Shown here: positions 25,628 through 34,125 of the stretch, in pieces
Layout of the letters: each line of letters begins with the position of its first letter
Position numbering within the stretch: the stretch's first letter is position 1
From: Chloroflexota bacterium
GTDB taxonomy: Bacteria; Chloroflexota; Dormibacteria; Dormibacterales; Dormibacteraceae
Length of the DNA: 64,000 nt
Direction: 5' to 3'
NCBI GenBank assembly: GCA_005880915.1
Contig: VBIW01000049.1
Span: 1-64,000, forward strand
Translations under genes and position numbers: made by a program
Notes under the pieces: model-generated
Told to the model about the DNA's origin: nothing
The model's database searches: none
Seen by the model: only the letters and a program-made list of their open reading frames with translations

Positions 25628-26376
25628 GGACGGCGCTGCCGGTCGGCCTTATCTCGCTCGTGGGAGTCGCGCTGTTTATGTGGCCCTTCTTGGGCAGCGG
25701 GCTGCCCGCCAACACCCCCGCCTGGACCCTGATGCTCGCCGCCATCGCCGCGCTCGTGCTGGTCGAGGCCGGGACACGCCAGCTCGACTCGCGTGCCATA
25801 GCACTGCTCGCCGCCATCGCGGCGATCGATTCGGCGCTTCGCCTCACCGTCATCGTCGGGATCGGCGGGTTCAACCCGATCTTCTTCCTTGTCCTCTGCG
25901 CCGGTTACGTCTTCGGCACCTCGTTTGGCTTTTTGGTGGGCGCGCTGTCGATCCTCGTCTCGGCGCTGATCAGCGGAGGGGTTGGCCCGTGGGTGCCCTA
26001 CCAGGTCTTTGCGCTCGGTTGGGTCGGCGTGGCCGCGGGGATCGCCGGGCAATGGCGGACTCCATCGCCCGGCATCCGCGATGTGGTGCTCCTGGCGGCG
26101 GTTGGGGCGGTGATGGGTTACGTCTTCGGCATGCTGATGGACGTGACTGTGTGGATACCCGCCTTTCGCGGCAACCCGAGCCTCGGTTGGTTTCCTGGCC
26201 TCACGCCAGGCGACGCTCTCGTCCATTACGCGCGCTTCTACGTCCTCACGTCGTTCGCCTATGACACGTTTCGCGCCGTAGGCAACGTGGTCATGGTGGT
26301 GGCTCTTGGCCTCCCCGTGCTGGCGGCACTCGCGCGCTTCCGCGCTCGTCTCACATTTGAGGTCGTGCGCGCGTGA
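25624..26376 (+). CDS. ECF transporter S component, probable cobalamin binder
   Basis: The 250-aa hydrophobic protein has about seven helices, starts ATG 25624 (ATGA overlap) and contains AAIDSALRLTVIVGIGGFNPIFFLVLCAGYVFG and GPWVPYQVFALGWVG, patterns of the larger CbrT-like S subunits. Specificity for cobalamin is inferred from the upstream riboswitch and the transcobalamin-like lipoproteins. Confidence 0.82.
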   Translation: MRTALPVGLISLVGVALFMWPFLGSGLPANTPAWTLMLAAIAALVLVEAGTRQLDSRAIALLAAIAAIDSALRLTVIVGIGGFNPIFFLVLCAGYVFGTSFGFLVGALSILVSALISGGVGPWVPYQVFALGWVGVAAGIAGQWRTPSPGIRDVVLLAAVGAVMGYVFGMLMDVTVWIPAFRGNPSLGWFPGLTPGDALVHYARFYVLTSFAYDTFRAVGNVVMVVALGLPVLAALARFRARLTFEVVRA

Positions 26377-26711
26377 AGTTCGAGCAATTCAGGCGCCTGT
26401 GCCTGTCGCTGCCGGAGGCCGAGGAGATAGAGACATGGGGCGAGTCGACCTTTCGCGTGCGCGGTCGGATCTTCGCCATGGGTTCGCCCGAGGGCAAATC
26501 GGTTTCGGTCAAGGCCACGCTCGACGACCAGGCCGGCCTCGTCGCGATGGACCCGAAGACCTTTTCAGTCTCGGCCTACACCGGCCGTTTTGGCTGGGTC
26601 AGCGTGAGGCTCGCCGGCCTCGCGCCGCAGCTGGGCGACCGGCTGGTGAAGAACGCCTGGGAGCGCACCGCCCCCAGGCGTCTATCGGCTCAGAACGCGC
26701 GGCGCCGGTAG
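26373..26711 (+). CDS. MmcQ/YjbR family DNA-binding-like protein
   Basis: The 112-aa protein starts at GTG 26373 (GTGA overlap). It has the MmcQ/YjbR pattern: FRRLCLSLPEAEEIETWGESTFRVRGRIFAMGS and GRFGWVSVRLAGLAPQLGDRLVKNAWERTAP. The family has a CyaY-like fold; its cell role is unsettled. It is translationally linked to the cobalamin transporter but has no obvious part in transport. Confidence 0.82.
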   Translation: MKFEQFRRLCLSLPEAEEIETWGESTFRVRGRIFAMGSPEGKSVSVKATLDDQAGLVAMDPKTFSVSAYTGRFGWVSVRLAGLAPQLGDRLVKNAWERTAPRRLSAQNARRR

Positions 26712-27010
26712 CCCCGACCCGCGAACAGCCGGACGATGATCAAAAGGATCGCCGCCCCGATGAAGGCCATGATCATCGCGCTGATGATCGGGTGGCCTGC
26801 GACCGCGATGTTGAAATGAAGGATGCCCGCGAGCACGATCCCGCCGAACAGCCCCCCGACGATGCCGACGATGATGTCCCAGAAGAGCCCGAGGCCATGG
26901 CCGAGAGCCACGTGGCTCGCCAGGAATCCCGCCACGAGCCCGACCAGGCACCAGACCAGGACCGAGTCCAGGTCGATATTGATCGGCGAACCGTTGACGC
27001 TGATGACCAT
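26690..27010 (-). CDS. GlsB/YeaQ/YmgE family membrane protein
   Basis: The 106-aa protein with three Gly-rich hydrophobic helices (VLVWCLVGLVAGFLASHV, LFWDIIVGIVGGLFGGIVL, IISAMIMAFIGAAILLIIV) is a paralog of the protein at 4207-4506. Its 3' end overlaps the convergent MmcQ-like gene by 22 nt. Function is unknown beyond the family's association with stress. Confidence 0.8.
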   Translation of the reverse strand: MVISVNGSPINIDLDSVLVWCLVGLVAGFLASHVALGHGLGLFWDIIVGIVGGLFGGIVLAGILHFNIAVAGHPIISAMIMAFIGAAILLIIVRLFAGRGYRRRAF

Positions 27011-27072
27011 TACAAATAGGCCCCCTTTACAAAACTAGACGCGCACCACTAGAACGCGCCGGTCCCCAGGGG

Positions 27073-27112
27073 TCCCCGCGGAATCACGGCGCAGCCTCTG
27101 ATTCCGTGGGGA
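27073..27112. terminator. Hairpin downstream of the flavoprotein gene, terminator-like
   Basis: The inverted repeat TCCCCGCGGAATC (27073-27085) and GATTCCGTGGGGA (27100-27112) encloses a 14-nt loop just past the stop of the minus-strand oxidoreductase gene (27117). There is no U tract, so it may only stabilise the 3' end. The stem sequence is nearly shared with a hairpin at 39433-39459. Confidence 0.45.
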
Positions 27113-27116
27113 TTGT

Positions 27117-28481
27117 TCAGGACACCTTGGAGGCCAGCTCGCCGAAAGCCGCTCCCAGGACTCGGTTGAAGGCGGGGAACGGGTGGATGACGTCGGCCAG
27201 GTCGCGCAGGGGGGTGCCGAGCTTGATCGCTACGACGAGCTCGCCCAGGATCTCGCCCGCGCGGGGCGTGACCAGGGTCGCCCCCACAAGGGCTCGCCGA
27301 GCCCGGTCGGCGACCAGCTTGAGGGTGCCGCCGTGAAAGTCGTGGATGTAGCCGCGCGCCGTCTCGGCCGGGTCGACGGTGGTCACCACGACGTCGAGCC
27401 CGCGCTCGCGCGCCGCCTGCTCCGCCCAGCCGACCGAAGCCACCTCGGGGTCGGTGAACGTGACCCGAGGCACCGCCGTGTGGTCGGCGCGGGCGTCCTC
27501 GCCCCGCAGCCGGCGAGCCACGATCTGGCCGTGGTAGTAGGCCAGGTGGGTGAAGCCGCCGATCCCCGTGATGTCGCCGGCGCCGTAGATGCCGGCGCGG
27601 GCCTCCAGGGTCTGGGGGTCGACCTTGAGCCAGCCCCGCTCGGTCTGGGTCAGCCCGGCGGTGCGCCAGGCCTCGACGTTCGGCCGCCGGCCCGTCGCTA
27701 CCAGCAGCCGGTCGCCGGAGACGATCGCGCCTGACTTGAGGTGGAGCACCACGTCGGATGCCTGTTTCTCGACCGCGACGGCCGGGTCGCCGACCATGAC
27801 CTCGATCCCATCGGCCTGCAGGTGGGGCAGCAGAGCGGCCCCCGCCTCCGGCTCTTCGAGGCCAAGAAACCGCGGCCCGGCCTCGACGACGGTGACCTTC
27901 GAACCAAGCCGGGCAAAGGCCTGGGCGAGCTCGATCCCGACCGCGCCGCCGCCTAGCACGATGAGCCTGGCCGGCAGCTCGCGCGGTATCGCGGCCTGGC
28001 GGTTGGTCCAGTAATCGACCCTGTTCAAGCCTTCGATCGGCGGTATCGCCGCGGTGCCGCCGTTGGCGATGACGATTGCCTTGCGCGCCACAAGCTGGTC
28101 GCCGCCCACCTTGACCGTCCGCAGGTCGATCAGCTCGCCGCCGCCCCGGATGAGCTTGGCGCCTGTCGCTTCCAGCGCCGCCGCCGGCCGCGTGTCATCG
28201 AGGTCTCGTGCCATCCACAGCACGCGCTTGGAGACTTTCGGAAAGTCGACCTCCCACTCGACGCGAGAGGCGGCGAGGGTGCGCGCGCGCAGCGCCTCCT
28301 CGAGGGTCTCGCCGGAGCGGAGCAGCGTTTTGGAGGGCACGCAGCCCCAATACGGACACTCGCCGCCGACGAGCTCTCTCTCGACGACCGCGAGCGAGAT
28401 CCCGCTGCCCTCCAGGCCGCCGGCGATGGCTTCTCCCGCGACCCCGCCACCAAGGCATACGACGTCAAATTCCTGCGGCAA
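27117..28481 (-). CDS. FAD-dependent pyridine nucleotide-disulfide oxidoreductase
   Basis: The 454-aa protein of the lipoamide dehydrogenase/mercuric reductase fold has the FAD motif GGGVAGEAIAG, redox site CPYWGCVPSKTLL (two Cys, four residues apart), NAD(P) motif LGGGAVGIELAQ, YGAGDITG, and a dimerisation domain ending HPFPAFNRVLGAAF. It lacks an N-terminal heavy-metal domain and a C-terminal Cys pair, so it is not MerA. Its start overlaps the OpuCA stop by 17 nt, suggesting co-transcription. Confidence 0.88.
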   Translation of the reverse strand: MPQEFDVVCLGGGVAGEAIAGGLEGSGISLAVVERELVGGECPYWGCVPSKTLLRSGETLEEALRARTLAASRVEWEVDFPKVSKRVLWMARDLDDTRPAAALEATGAKLIRGGGELIDLRTVKVGGDQLVARKAIVIANGGTAAIPPIEGLNRVDYWTNRQAAIPRELPARLIVLGGGAVGIELAQAFARLGSKVTVVEAGPRFLGLEEPEAGAALLPHLQADGIEVMVGDPAVAVEKQASDVVLHLKSGAIVSGDRLLVATGRRPNVEAWRTAGLTQTERGWLKVDPQTLEARAGIYGAGDITGIGGFTHLAYYHGQIVARRLRGEDARADHTAVPRVTFTDPEVASVGWAEQAARERGLDVVVTTVDPAETARGYIHDFHGGTLKLVADRARRALVGATLVTPRAGEILGELVVAIKLGTPLRDLADVIHPFPAFNRVLGAAFGELASKVS

Positions 28482-29259
28482 CGTGGTCTCCTCCTTCTAA
28501 TCCTGTGCGGCGTAGTGACTCGAGCCACGCCAGACGCCCGCGGCCAAGGAATTCGATGACGTATTCGCTCGCAGGATGCGTGAGGATCTGCTCGGGCGTG
28601 TCGTACTGGGCGATTTGAGCCTGCATCTTCAAGAGGCAGATTCGATCACCGACCATCACAGCTTCCTCGATGTCGTGCGTGACAAAGACGACTGTCTTCC
28701 GCATCCGGCGCTGGATGCTGATGAACTCCTGCTGCAGCCGCTCGCGCGTGATCCTGTCGACTGCACCGAATGGCTCATCCATCAAGAGGATCGGCGGGTC
28801 CGCCGCCAGCGCGCGCGCAAAACCCACGCGTTGGCGCTGCCCGCCGGACAGCTGATGCGGATACCGGTTGCGGTATTCGCCGGGCTCGAGGCCAACCAGC
28901 TCGAGCAGCTCATCGATTCGCTTGTCGATGCGCTCTTTGTCCCATTTCCACAACCGCGGCACGGTGCCGACGTTGTCGCCCACGGTGAAGTGAGGAAAGA
29001 GACCGATCTGCTGTATGACGTAGCCCATCTTCAGGCGCAGAGCGGGGGGATCCACGCCGCGGGTGTCGACGCCGTCGACCAGGATTCGTCCGCTGTCCGG
29101 GTCGATCAGCCGGTTGATCATGCGGAGCGTCGTCGTCTTGCCGCAGCCGGACGGTCCGATCAGGACGCACGTCTGGCCGTCAGGGATGTCGAGGGTCAGG
29201 CCAAGCACGGCGTTTGACCCGCCGGCGAACTGCTTGCTCACGTTCTCCAGGCGGATCAC
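28465..29259 (-). CDS. opuCA: Glycine betaine/choline ABC transporter ATPase
   Basis: The 264-aa ATPase starts at GTG 29259. Motifs: GPSGCGKTTTLRMINRLIDPDSG (Walker A plus the QAT-family extension), VIQQIGLFPHFTVGDN, LSGGQRQRVGFARAL, ILLMDEPFGAVD and VFVTHDIEEA. It lacks the C-terminal CBS domains found in many OpuCA/ProV proteins, so ionic-strength gating may differ. It is divergent from the permease genes with only 20 nt between starts. Confidence 0.9.
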   Translation of the reverse strand: MIRLENVSKQFAGGSNAVLGLTLDIPDGQTCVLIGPSGCGKTTTLRMINRLIDPDSGRILVDGVDTRGVDPPALRLKMGYVIQQIGLFPHFTVGDNVGTVPRLWKWDKERIDKRIDELLELVGLEPGEYRNRYPHQLSGGQRQRVGFARALAADPPILLMDEPFGAVDRITRERLQQEFISIQRRMRKTVVFVTHDIEEAVMVGDRICLLKMQAQIAQYDTPEQILTHPASEYVIEFLGRGRLAWLESLRRTGLEGGDHVAAGI

Positions 29260-29279
29260 GGCTCAATTACCGTAGTGCA

Positions 29280-29951
29280 ATGCAGGGAGGGTTATTCCTC
29301 GACTACGTCGACCCCTGGATCAACTGGACCTGGCTGGGCAGCCACGTCGCGGTGTTCTCCGATGCCTTCTTGCAGCACATCACGCTGACGCTCATTGCGA
29401 TTGGTGTAGGGCTTGTCATCTCGCTCCCGATGGGGATCGTCGCGCATCGCTGGCGTGCGCTGCGCAATCCGGTACTGACGCTGTTCGGCATCTTCTACAC
29501 GATTCCGTCGATCGCGCTTTTCGCCATCTTGATTCCCTACACAGGCCTGAGCACGCTCACGGCCGAGATCGGCCTGGTCGGGTACGCGGTGCTGATCCTC
29601 ACACGCAACGTGGTCGTAGGCCTTGACGCGGTGCCCAAGGACATCCTCGACGCCGCTGACGGAATGGGTTATCGCTCGGTTGCCCGCCTCCTGCGTGTTG
29701 AGCTGCCTCTCGCGCTCCCGGCCATATTCGCGGGCATCAGGATCGCGACCGTGACCACGATCGGCCTCGTCACGATCACGGCCGTGATCGGCCTCGGCGG
29801 CCTCGGCCAGCTCATCCTCCAGGGTCTGGTCGAGAACTTTCATACGCCCCTGCTCGTGGCCACGATTCTGTCGATTGCCTTGGCCCTGGTCGCTGACCTC
29901 GTGCTGGCTGGAACTCAGCGGCTCGCCCTCCCCTGGTCGAGGAGCGCTTAG
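29280..29951 (+). CDS. opuCB: Glycine betaine/choline ABC transporter permease
   Basis: The predicted protein has 223 aa with about five transmembrane segments and the permease loop AADGMGYRSVARLLRVELPLALPAIFAGIR. ATG 29280 is the first start that leaves the hydrophobic N-terminus intact; the frame extends upstream without other support. It pairs with the permease beginning one base after its stop. Confidence 0.88.
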   Translation: MQGGLFLDYVDPWINWTWLGSHVAVFSDAFLQHITLTLIAIGVGLVISLPMGIVAHRWRALRNPVLTLFGIFYTIPSIALFAILIPYTGLSTLTAEIGLVGYAVLILTRNVVVGLDAVPKDILDAADGMGYRSVARLLRVELPLALPAIFAGIRIATVTTIGLVTITAVIGLGGLGQLILQGLVENFHTPLLVATILSIALALVADLVLAGTQRLALPWSRSA

Positions 29952-30659
29952 ATGTCAGTCCTGGGCCAGGTCGTGCAGTGGTTCGCCGATCCTTCCCACT
30001 GGGCAGGTCCCGACGGGATTCCCACTCGCCTGGTCGAGCACGTGCAGCTCTCGGCAGAGTCGGTCCTCATCGGCGCGGTGATCGCTTTGCCGGTCGGGAT
30101 CGCGTTAGGTCACTTCGGCCGCTTCGGCAACCTCGCCATGAACGTGTCGAACGTCGGACGGGCCGTGCCTTCGTTCGCGCTCCTTGTCCTGGCGTTCCAG
30201 GTGTTCGGGCTCGGTGACCTGCCCATCATCATTTCCCTGACCGCCCTGGCGATTCCGCCGATGGTGACCAACAGCTACGTCGCCATGCGCGAGGTTGATC
30301 CGGATGTGAAAGACGCCGCTCGCGGCATGGGTTATCGAGAGCTTGCCCAGGTGCTCCGGGTGGAGTTACCCCTTGCGGTACCGCTCGTCATGGCAGGAAT
30401 CCGCACATCAGCGGTGCAGGTCGTGGCCACAGCCACGCTGGCCGCGCTCATCGCGGGAGGAGGTTTTGGGCGCTACATCATCGACGGCCTGGACCAGCAG
30501 GACTACACAAAGCTGGTCGCGGGGGCCATTCTTGTCGCGCTGCTCGCGCTGGCCACAGAGCTCAGCCTGGCCTGGGCGGAGCGGCTCCTGGTCCCGCGTG
30601 GCATCCGGCTCATGACGAGGCCTTTGCCCCGGCAGGCCACCACATTCAAAGCGGCGTAG
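29952..30659 (+). CDS. opuCD: Glycine betaine/choline ABC transporter permease, second subunit
   Basis: The 235-aa protein is homologous to the preceding permease, with the EAA-like loop DAARGMGYRELAQVLRVELPLAVPLVMAGIR and about five membrane segments. It starts at ATG 29952 immediately after the TAG of the previous gene. Together the two form a heterodimeric channel. A run of 70 nt without coding separates it from the binding-protein gene. Confidence 0.88.
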   Translation: MSVLGQVVQWFADPSHWAGPDGIPTRLVEHVQLSAESVLIGAVIALPVGIALGHFGRFGNLAMNVSNVGRAVPSFALLVLAFQVFGLGDLPIIISLTALAIPPMVTNSYVAMREVDPDVKDAARGMGYRELAQVLRVELPLAVPLVMAGIRTSAVQVVATATLAALIAGGGFGRYIIDGLDQQDYTKLVAGAILVALLALATELSLAWAERLLVPRGIRLMTRPLPRQATTFKAA

Positions 30660-30732
30660 CTCGCGAGGTGGAAGAATCTGGACTTGCACGGGGTTCGAAC
30701 CGGAGACCGTCCGCGTCAAGGAGGAACTTTTG

Positions 30733-31647
30733 ATGTACCGCATTCCCAGGTTTGGGTGGTTGCTAGCCGTGCTGGTCGCGGCCATGACTGTGGCTGTGGC
30801 ATGTGGCGGCAACAGCCCCACCACGCCTGCCAAAGGGACGATCACGATCGCGGGCTTCAAGTTCTCCGAGGGCAGCGTCCTGGCTGAGCTCTACGGCCAG
30901 GCCCTCCAGCACGATGGCTACACGGTCAACTTCAAGCTGAACCTCGGTTCGCGCGAGGTCGTCGGGCCTGCGATCAAGTCAAACCAGGTCGACCTGTATA
31001 TCGGGTACGCCGCGACCGACCTCGAGTACTACAACAACGCCGCGGGCGAAGCCAGCGGTGACGTGACCGCCACCACCGCCAAGCTCAACAGCCACCTCCA
31101 GCCTCTTGGCCTGCAGGCGCTGACGCCGTCGGCGGCAGTCGACCAGAACGCGTTCGCCGTGACGAAGGCGACCTCTGACAAGTACAACCTGAAGAAGCTT
31201 TCCGACGTCGCGGCGGTCGGTGGCCAGCTCGTCCTGGGCGCAGGACCGGAATGCCCGCAAAGGCCGTTCTGCCAGCCAGGCCTGGAACGCGTCTACGGCA
31301 TTCACTTCAAGAGCTTCAAGGCGCTCGACACCGACGGGCCCCTGACCCGCGCCGCCCTCAAGAACAACGACATCCAGGTCGGACTCGTCTTCAGCAGCGA
31401 CGCCGACCTCCAGAGCCTCGGGTTGGTCGTGCTCCAGGACGACAAGCACCTGGAGAACGCCGACAACGTGGTCCCGATCGTCCGGACTCCGGTGGCCACG
31501 GCCGAGGTCAAGAAGGTGCTCAACGCGGTGAGCGCCGGCCTGACGACGATCGACCTGGTCACGCTCAACTCCCAGGTCGAGTTGCAGCACATGGACCCTG
31601 ACGTGGTCACCAAGACCTACCTCCAGCAGCACAACTACTTCAGCTAA
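30733..31647 (+). CDS. opuCC: Glycine betaine/choline-binding lipoprotein
   Basis: The predicted protein has 304 aa. ATG 30733 lies 8 nt after AAGGAGGAA (TTG 30730 also possible). A signal peptide ends AVAC (lipid-anchored Cys about 24). The mature part has the OpuAC/QAT type pattern: ITIAGFKFSEGSVLAELYGQAL, DLYIGYAATDLEYYN and QVGLVFSSDADLQSLGLVVLQDDKH. Ligand is likely glycine betaine, choline or carnitine, relevant because MttB-type demethylases in the window could consume such compounds. Confidence 0.88.
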   Translation: MYRIPRFGWLLAVLVAAMTVAVACGGNSPTTPAKGTITIAGFKFSEGSVLAELYGQALQHDGYTVNFKLNLGSREVVGPAIKSNQVDLYIGYAATDLEYYNNAAGEASGDVTATTAKLNSHLQPLGLQALTPSAAVDQNAFAVTKATSDKYNLKKLSDVAAVGGQLVLGAGPECPQRPFCQPGLERVYGIHFKSFKALDTDGPLTRAALKNNDIQVGLVFSSDADLQSLGLVVLQDDKHLENADNVVPIVRTPVATAEVKKVLNAVSAGLTTIDLVTLNSQVELQHMDPDVVTKTYLQQHNYFS

Positions 31648-31659
31648 GGTTCGCGGCGG

Positions 31660-32175
31660 ATGGAACGGGAAGCGGCGCTGGCCGACTTCGAGGCCGCCCG
31701 CAAGGAGTGGGAGGACGCATTTTCTCGCGTGCCCGACGACGCGCTCGCCTATCTGAAGCCCGGCGACGACTACGCGCTCGGCGGGTTGCAGGTCCACGTG
31801 AACTGGGTGCTCGTCCACTACAGGCGCGTGCTCGAGGGCATCGTGGCATGCGGGTTCACGGACCTCGGGCCGCAGGATCCTCCGGGTGAGGAGCCGCGGG
31901 CGCGAGAAGGGGCCAAGCGCGGCCTGAGCCGGGGCGAGCGAGGCAAGTCGCTCGACGAGATGGCGCGCCTGCACGACGCGGTGCGAGCTGGGGTCAAGCG
32001 GCTGCCGGATTCAGACTGGACCCGCAAGGCGCCGGTCGTCTACGGCGCGGGGCAGGATCCGTATCCCACCAGTCCCGAGGACATCCTTGAGTGGCTGCGC
32101 GACCACTACAGGGAGCACGTCCAGCAGAGCGCGGATCTGATCGGAGAATGGAGGACCGCTACGGCAGCCGGTTGA
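31660..32175 (+). CDS. DinB-like four-helix protein
   Basis: The 171-aa soluble helical protein has DinB/DUF664-type histidines: LQVHVNWVLVHYRRVLEG near residue 48 and LRDHYREHVQQ near residue 150, which could bind a metal. It is 12 nt after opuCC. Members range from metal-dependent thiol S-transferases to unknown functions; no activity is assignable. Its 3' end overlaps the convergent lipoate ligase-like gene. Confidence 0.65.
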   Translation: MEREAALADFEAARKEWEDAFSRVPDDALAYLKPGDDYALGGLQVHVNWVLVHYRRVLEGIVACGFTDLGPQDPPGEEPRAREGAKRGLSRGERGKSLDEMARLHDAVRAGVKRLPDSDWTRKAPVVYGAGQDPYPTSPEDILEWLRDHYREHVQQSADLIGEWRTATAAG

Positions 32176-32935
32176 TCCATTCGATGGTGGCGTACTTCGA
32201 TTCCACCAACCGCTCTGCGTCCGCCAGCTCCGCTTCGTTGAGATCGCTCGTTCGTGCCTCGAAGGTGCGCTCGAAGTAAGCCCACAGGTCTGACTCGATC
32301 TCGCTGCACGACAGCGACGTGAACCACGAGAGCGGCGAGACGGCTTTCTCCGCGCTGCGAATTCCTTTCTCTGCGATCCGCTCGCGGCCGACGCGAATCA
32401 ACCGCGGCAGCAGGTCGACGTCCATCGTGTGCGCGATGGTGGTGTGATGCAGGACGAAGCCGCGACGCCGTGCCTGCGCGGCCCCGCCGATCTTGCCGCG
32501 CGGCGAGATGATGTCGTTGATCTCGCGATATGACGCAGGCACGCCCAGCTCCTTGAATCTCTCGACCGCCCAATCGTCGAGCAGCGCGTAGGACTTTCGG
32601 AAGCTGACGCCGGCCACCATCGAGGCCGGCAGGTACAGCGAATAGGTGATGGTGCGGTCCGGCTCGCACAGCATGGTGCCGCCGCCGCTCATGCGGCGCG
32701 TGATGGCGAACCCCAGCTCTTGGGCCGTGTGATGGTCGACCTCGTTGAGAACGGATTGGTGAGAGCCGATGACGAGCGCGCGCTCGATCCAGTGCCACAG
32801 CCGCATCGTCGGCGGCCGCCGCCCGCTGATCACCTGCTCGAGGAGCACTTCGTCGAGCGCCATGTGCATGTGCGCGCTGTGGCCTGATGGCGGGATCACC
32901 TCCCAGCTCGCCTCGCGCATCAAGTCACGCATCAA
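32159..32935 (-). CDS. Lipoate-protein ligase A/octanoyltransferase family protein
   Basis: The 258-aa protein of the biotin/lipoate A/B ligase fold shows HMALDEVLLEQV, RLWHWIERALVIGSHQ, RRMSGGGTMLCEPDRTITYSLY and ISPRGKIGGAAQARRRGFVLHHTT, including the catalytic Lys in GKIGGAAQ. It attaches lipoyl or octanoyl groups to carrier domains. The N-terminal Met is ambiguous (several in a row); ATG 32935 is the longest choice. Confidence 0.85.
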   Translation of the reverse strand: MMRDLMREASWEVIPPSGHSAHMHMALDEVLLEQVISGRRPPTMRLWHWIERALVIGSHQSVLNEVDHHTAQELGFAITRRMSGGGTMLCEPDRTITYSLYLPASMVAGVSFRKSYALLDDWAVERFKELGVPASYREINDIISPRGKIGGAAQARRRGFVLHHTTIAHTMDVDLLPRLIRVGRERIAEKGIRSAEKAVSPLSWFTSLSCSEIESDLWAYFERTFEARTSDLNEAELADAERLVESKYATIEWINRLP

Positions 32936-32961
32936 CGCTCTGCCAGTATTCCTGATTGACG

Positions 32962-34116
32962 ATGGAGAGCCGGCGGACGCTGTGGACGCTCTACGCGATC
33001 AACTTTTTGAACGCGGTCGGGATGTGGTTCTTCCTGCCCCTGCTCCCGATCTTTCTCGGCCGCCGGGGTGGCTCGGCCGCTCTGGTCGGTGTTGTGTTTG
33101 CCGCGGGCTTGCTCGCCAACGCGGTGATCCGATACCCCGCGGGTTGGGCTGCGGATCGGTTCGGGACCAGGTCGGTCCTGGTCGCCGCCATGCTCTCGAC
33201 CGCCGCCCTGTTCCTCGCGTACCTGCTGCCGCTGCCGCTGTGGGCCTTCGTCGTGGTTCGTCTTCTCCACGGCGCCGCGCAGGGTGCGTACTGGCCGGCG
33301 GCGAACGGGCTCCTGGCCGAGACCACGGCTCCGGCGAACCGCGGCCGTGCATTCGGTTACATGCAGTCGACCAACATGGCCGGCATGCTGATCGGGCCTG
33401 CGATCGGCGGCTTCATCGCGCTGTTCAACCTCGGGGTGGTATTTGGAGTCGCGGCCGCCCTGTCGGCGCTCACTGTCGTGGCGCTCGCCACGCTGCCCAA
33501 TGTTCGCGCCCAACCCACGGTCGAGATTCCGGCACGCGCGCTGCACATCGCGCGCTTGCTCCTTCCGCTCATGCTTCTCGGCGCCGGAACGTCCTACATG
33601 ATCGGGGCCTTCGACACGATCTGGTCGCTGTACCTGACCTATCGAGGCGCGACGACATTCGCGGTCGGCCTTTCGTTTGTCGCATTTGCGTTGCCGGCGA
33701 TGTTGCTCAGCGGATACGCGGGCTCGCTTGGGGATCGCTTTGGACCGCGACGTTTCATCGTCGCCGCCTTGATCTGCACGGCATTCTTCGCCGGCCTGTA
33801 TCCGTTCATCGCGTCGGTGCCGTGGCTGATCGGCCTTGGTCTGATCGAAGGCATGTTCACCATCTCGGGCTTGCCCAGCACAATGGCGGAAGTCAGCCGC
33901 CTGGCGGAGCCAGGTCAGTACGCGCGGACGCAAGCCGTCTTCCAGACGGTCCAGACCGCGGTTCAAATTGCAGGCGCGCTCGCAGGTGGCGCTCTTTTCA
34001 CGGTGAGCCCGACCTACGCGTTCCTCGCGATCACGCTCGTGTGTCTGCTCAGCGCCGCCACCGCCTTCGTGCCTGCGACGCTCGCAAGAAGCGCAGGTCA
34101 AAGCACGTCGTACTAA
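32962..34116 (+). CDS. MFS transporter, 12-helix type
   Basis: The predicted protein has 384 aa, with about 12 hydrophobic segments and the loop 2-3 motif GWAADRFGTRSVL repeated as GSLGDRFGPRRFI in the second half. Start ATG 32962 was chosen over TTG 32956. The substrate is unknown; it resembles YfcJ/sugar efflux-type exporters in layout only. Confidence 0.85.
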   Translation: MESRRTLWTLYAINFLNAVGMWFFLPLLPIFLGRRGGSAALVGVVFAAGLLANAVIRYPAGWAADRFGTRSVLVAAMLSTAALFLAYLLPLPLWAFVVVRLLHGAAQGAYWPAANGLLAETTAPANRGRAFGYMQSTNMAGMLIGPAIGGFIALFNLGVVFGVAAALSALTVVALATLPNVRAQPTVEIPARALHIARLLLPLMLLGAGTSYMIGAFDTIWSLYLTYRGATTFAVGLSFVAFALPAMLLSGYAGSLGDRFGPRRFIVAALICTAFFAGLYPFIASVPWLIGLGLIEGMFTISGLPSTMAEVSRLAEPGQYARTQAVFQTVQTAVQIAGALAGGALFTVSPTYAFLAITLVCLLSAATAFVPATLARSAGQSTSY

Positions 34117-34125
34117 GTTGGGGGC

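Noticed and set aside
30684-30724. GGTTCGAACC near 30698 resembling a tRNA T arm
   Set aside because: No acceptor stem, D arm or anticodon arm can be folded around it.
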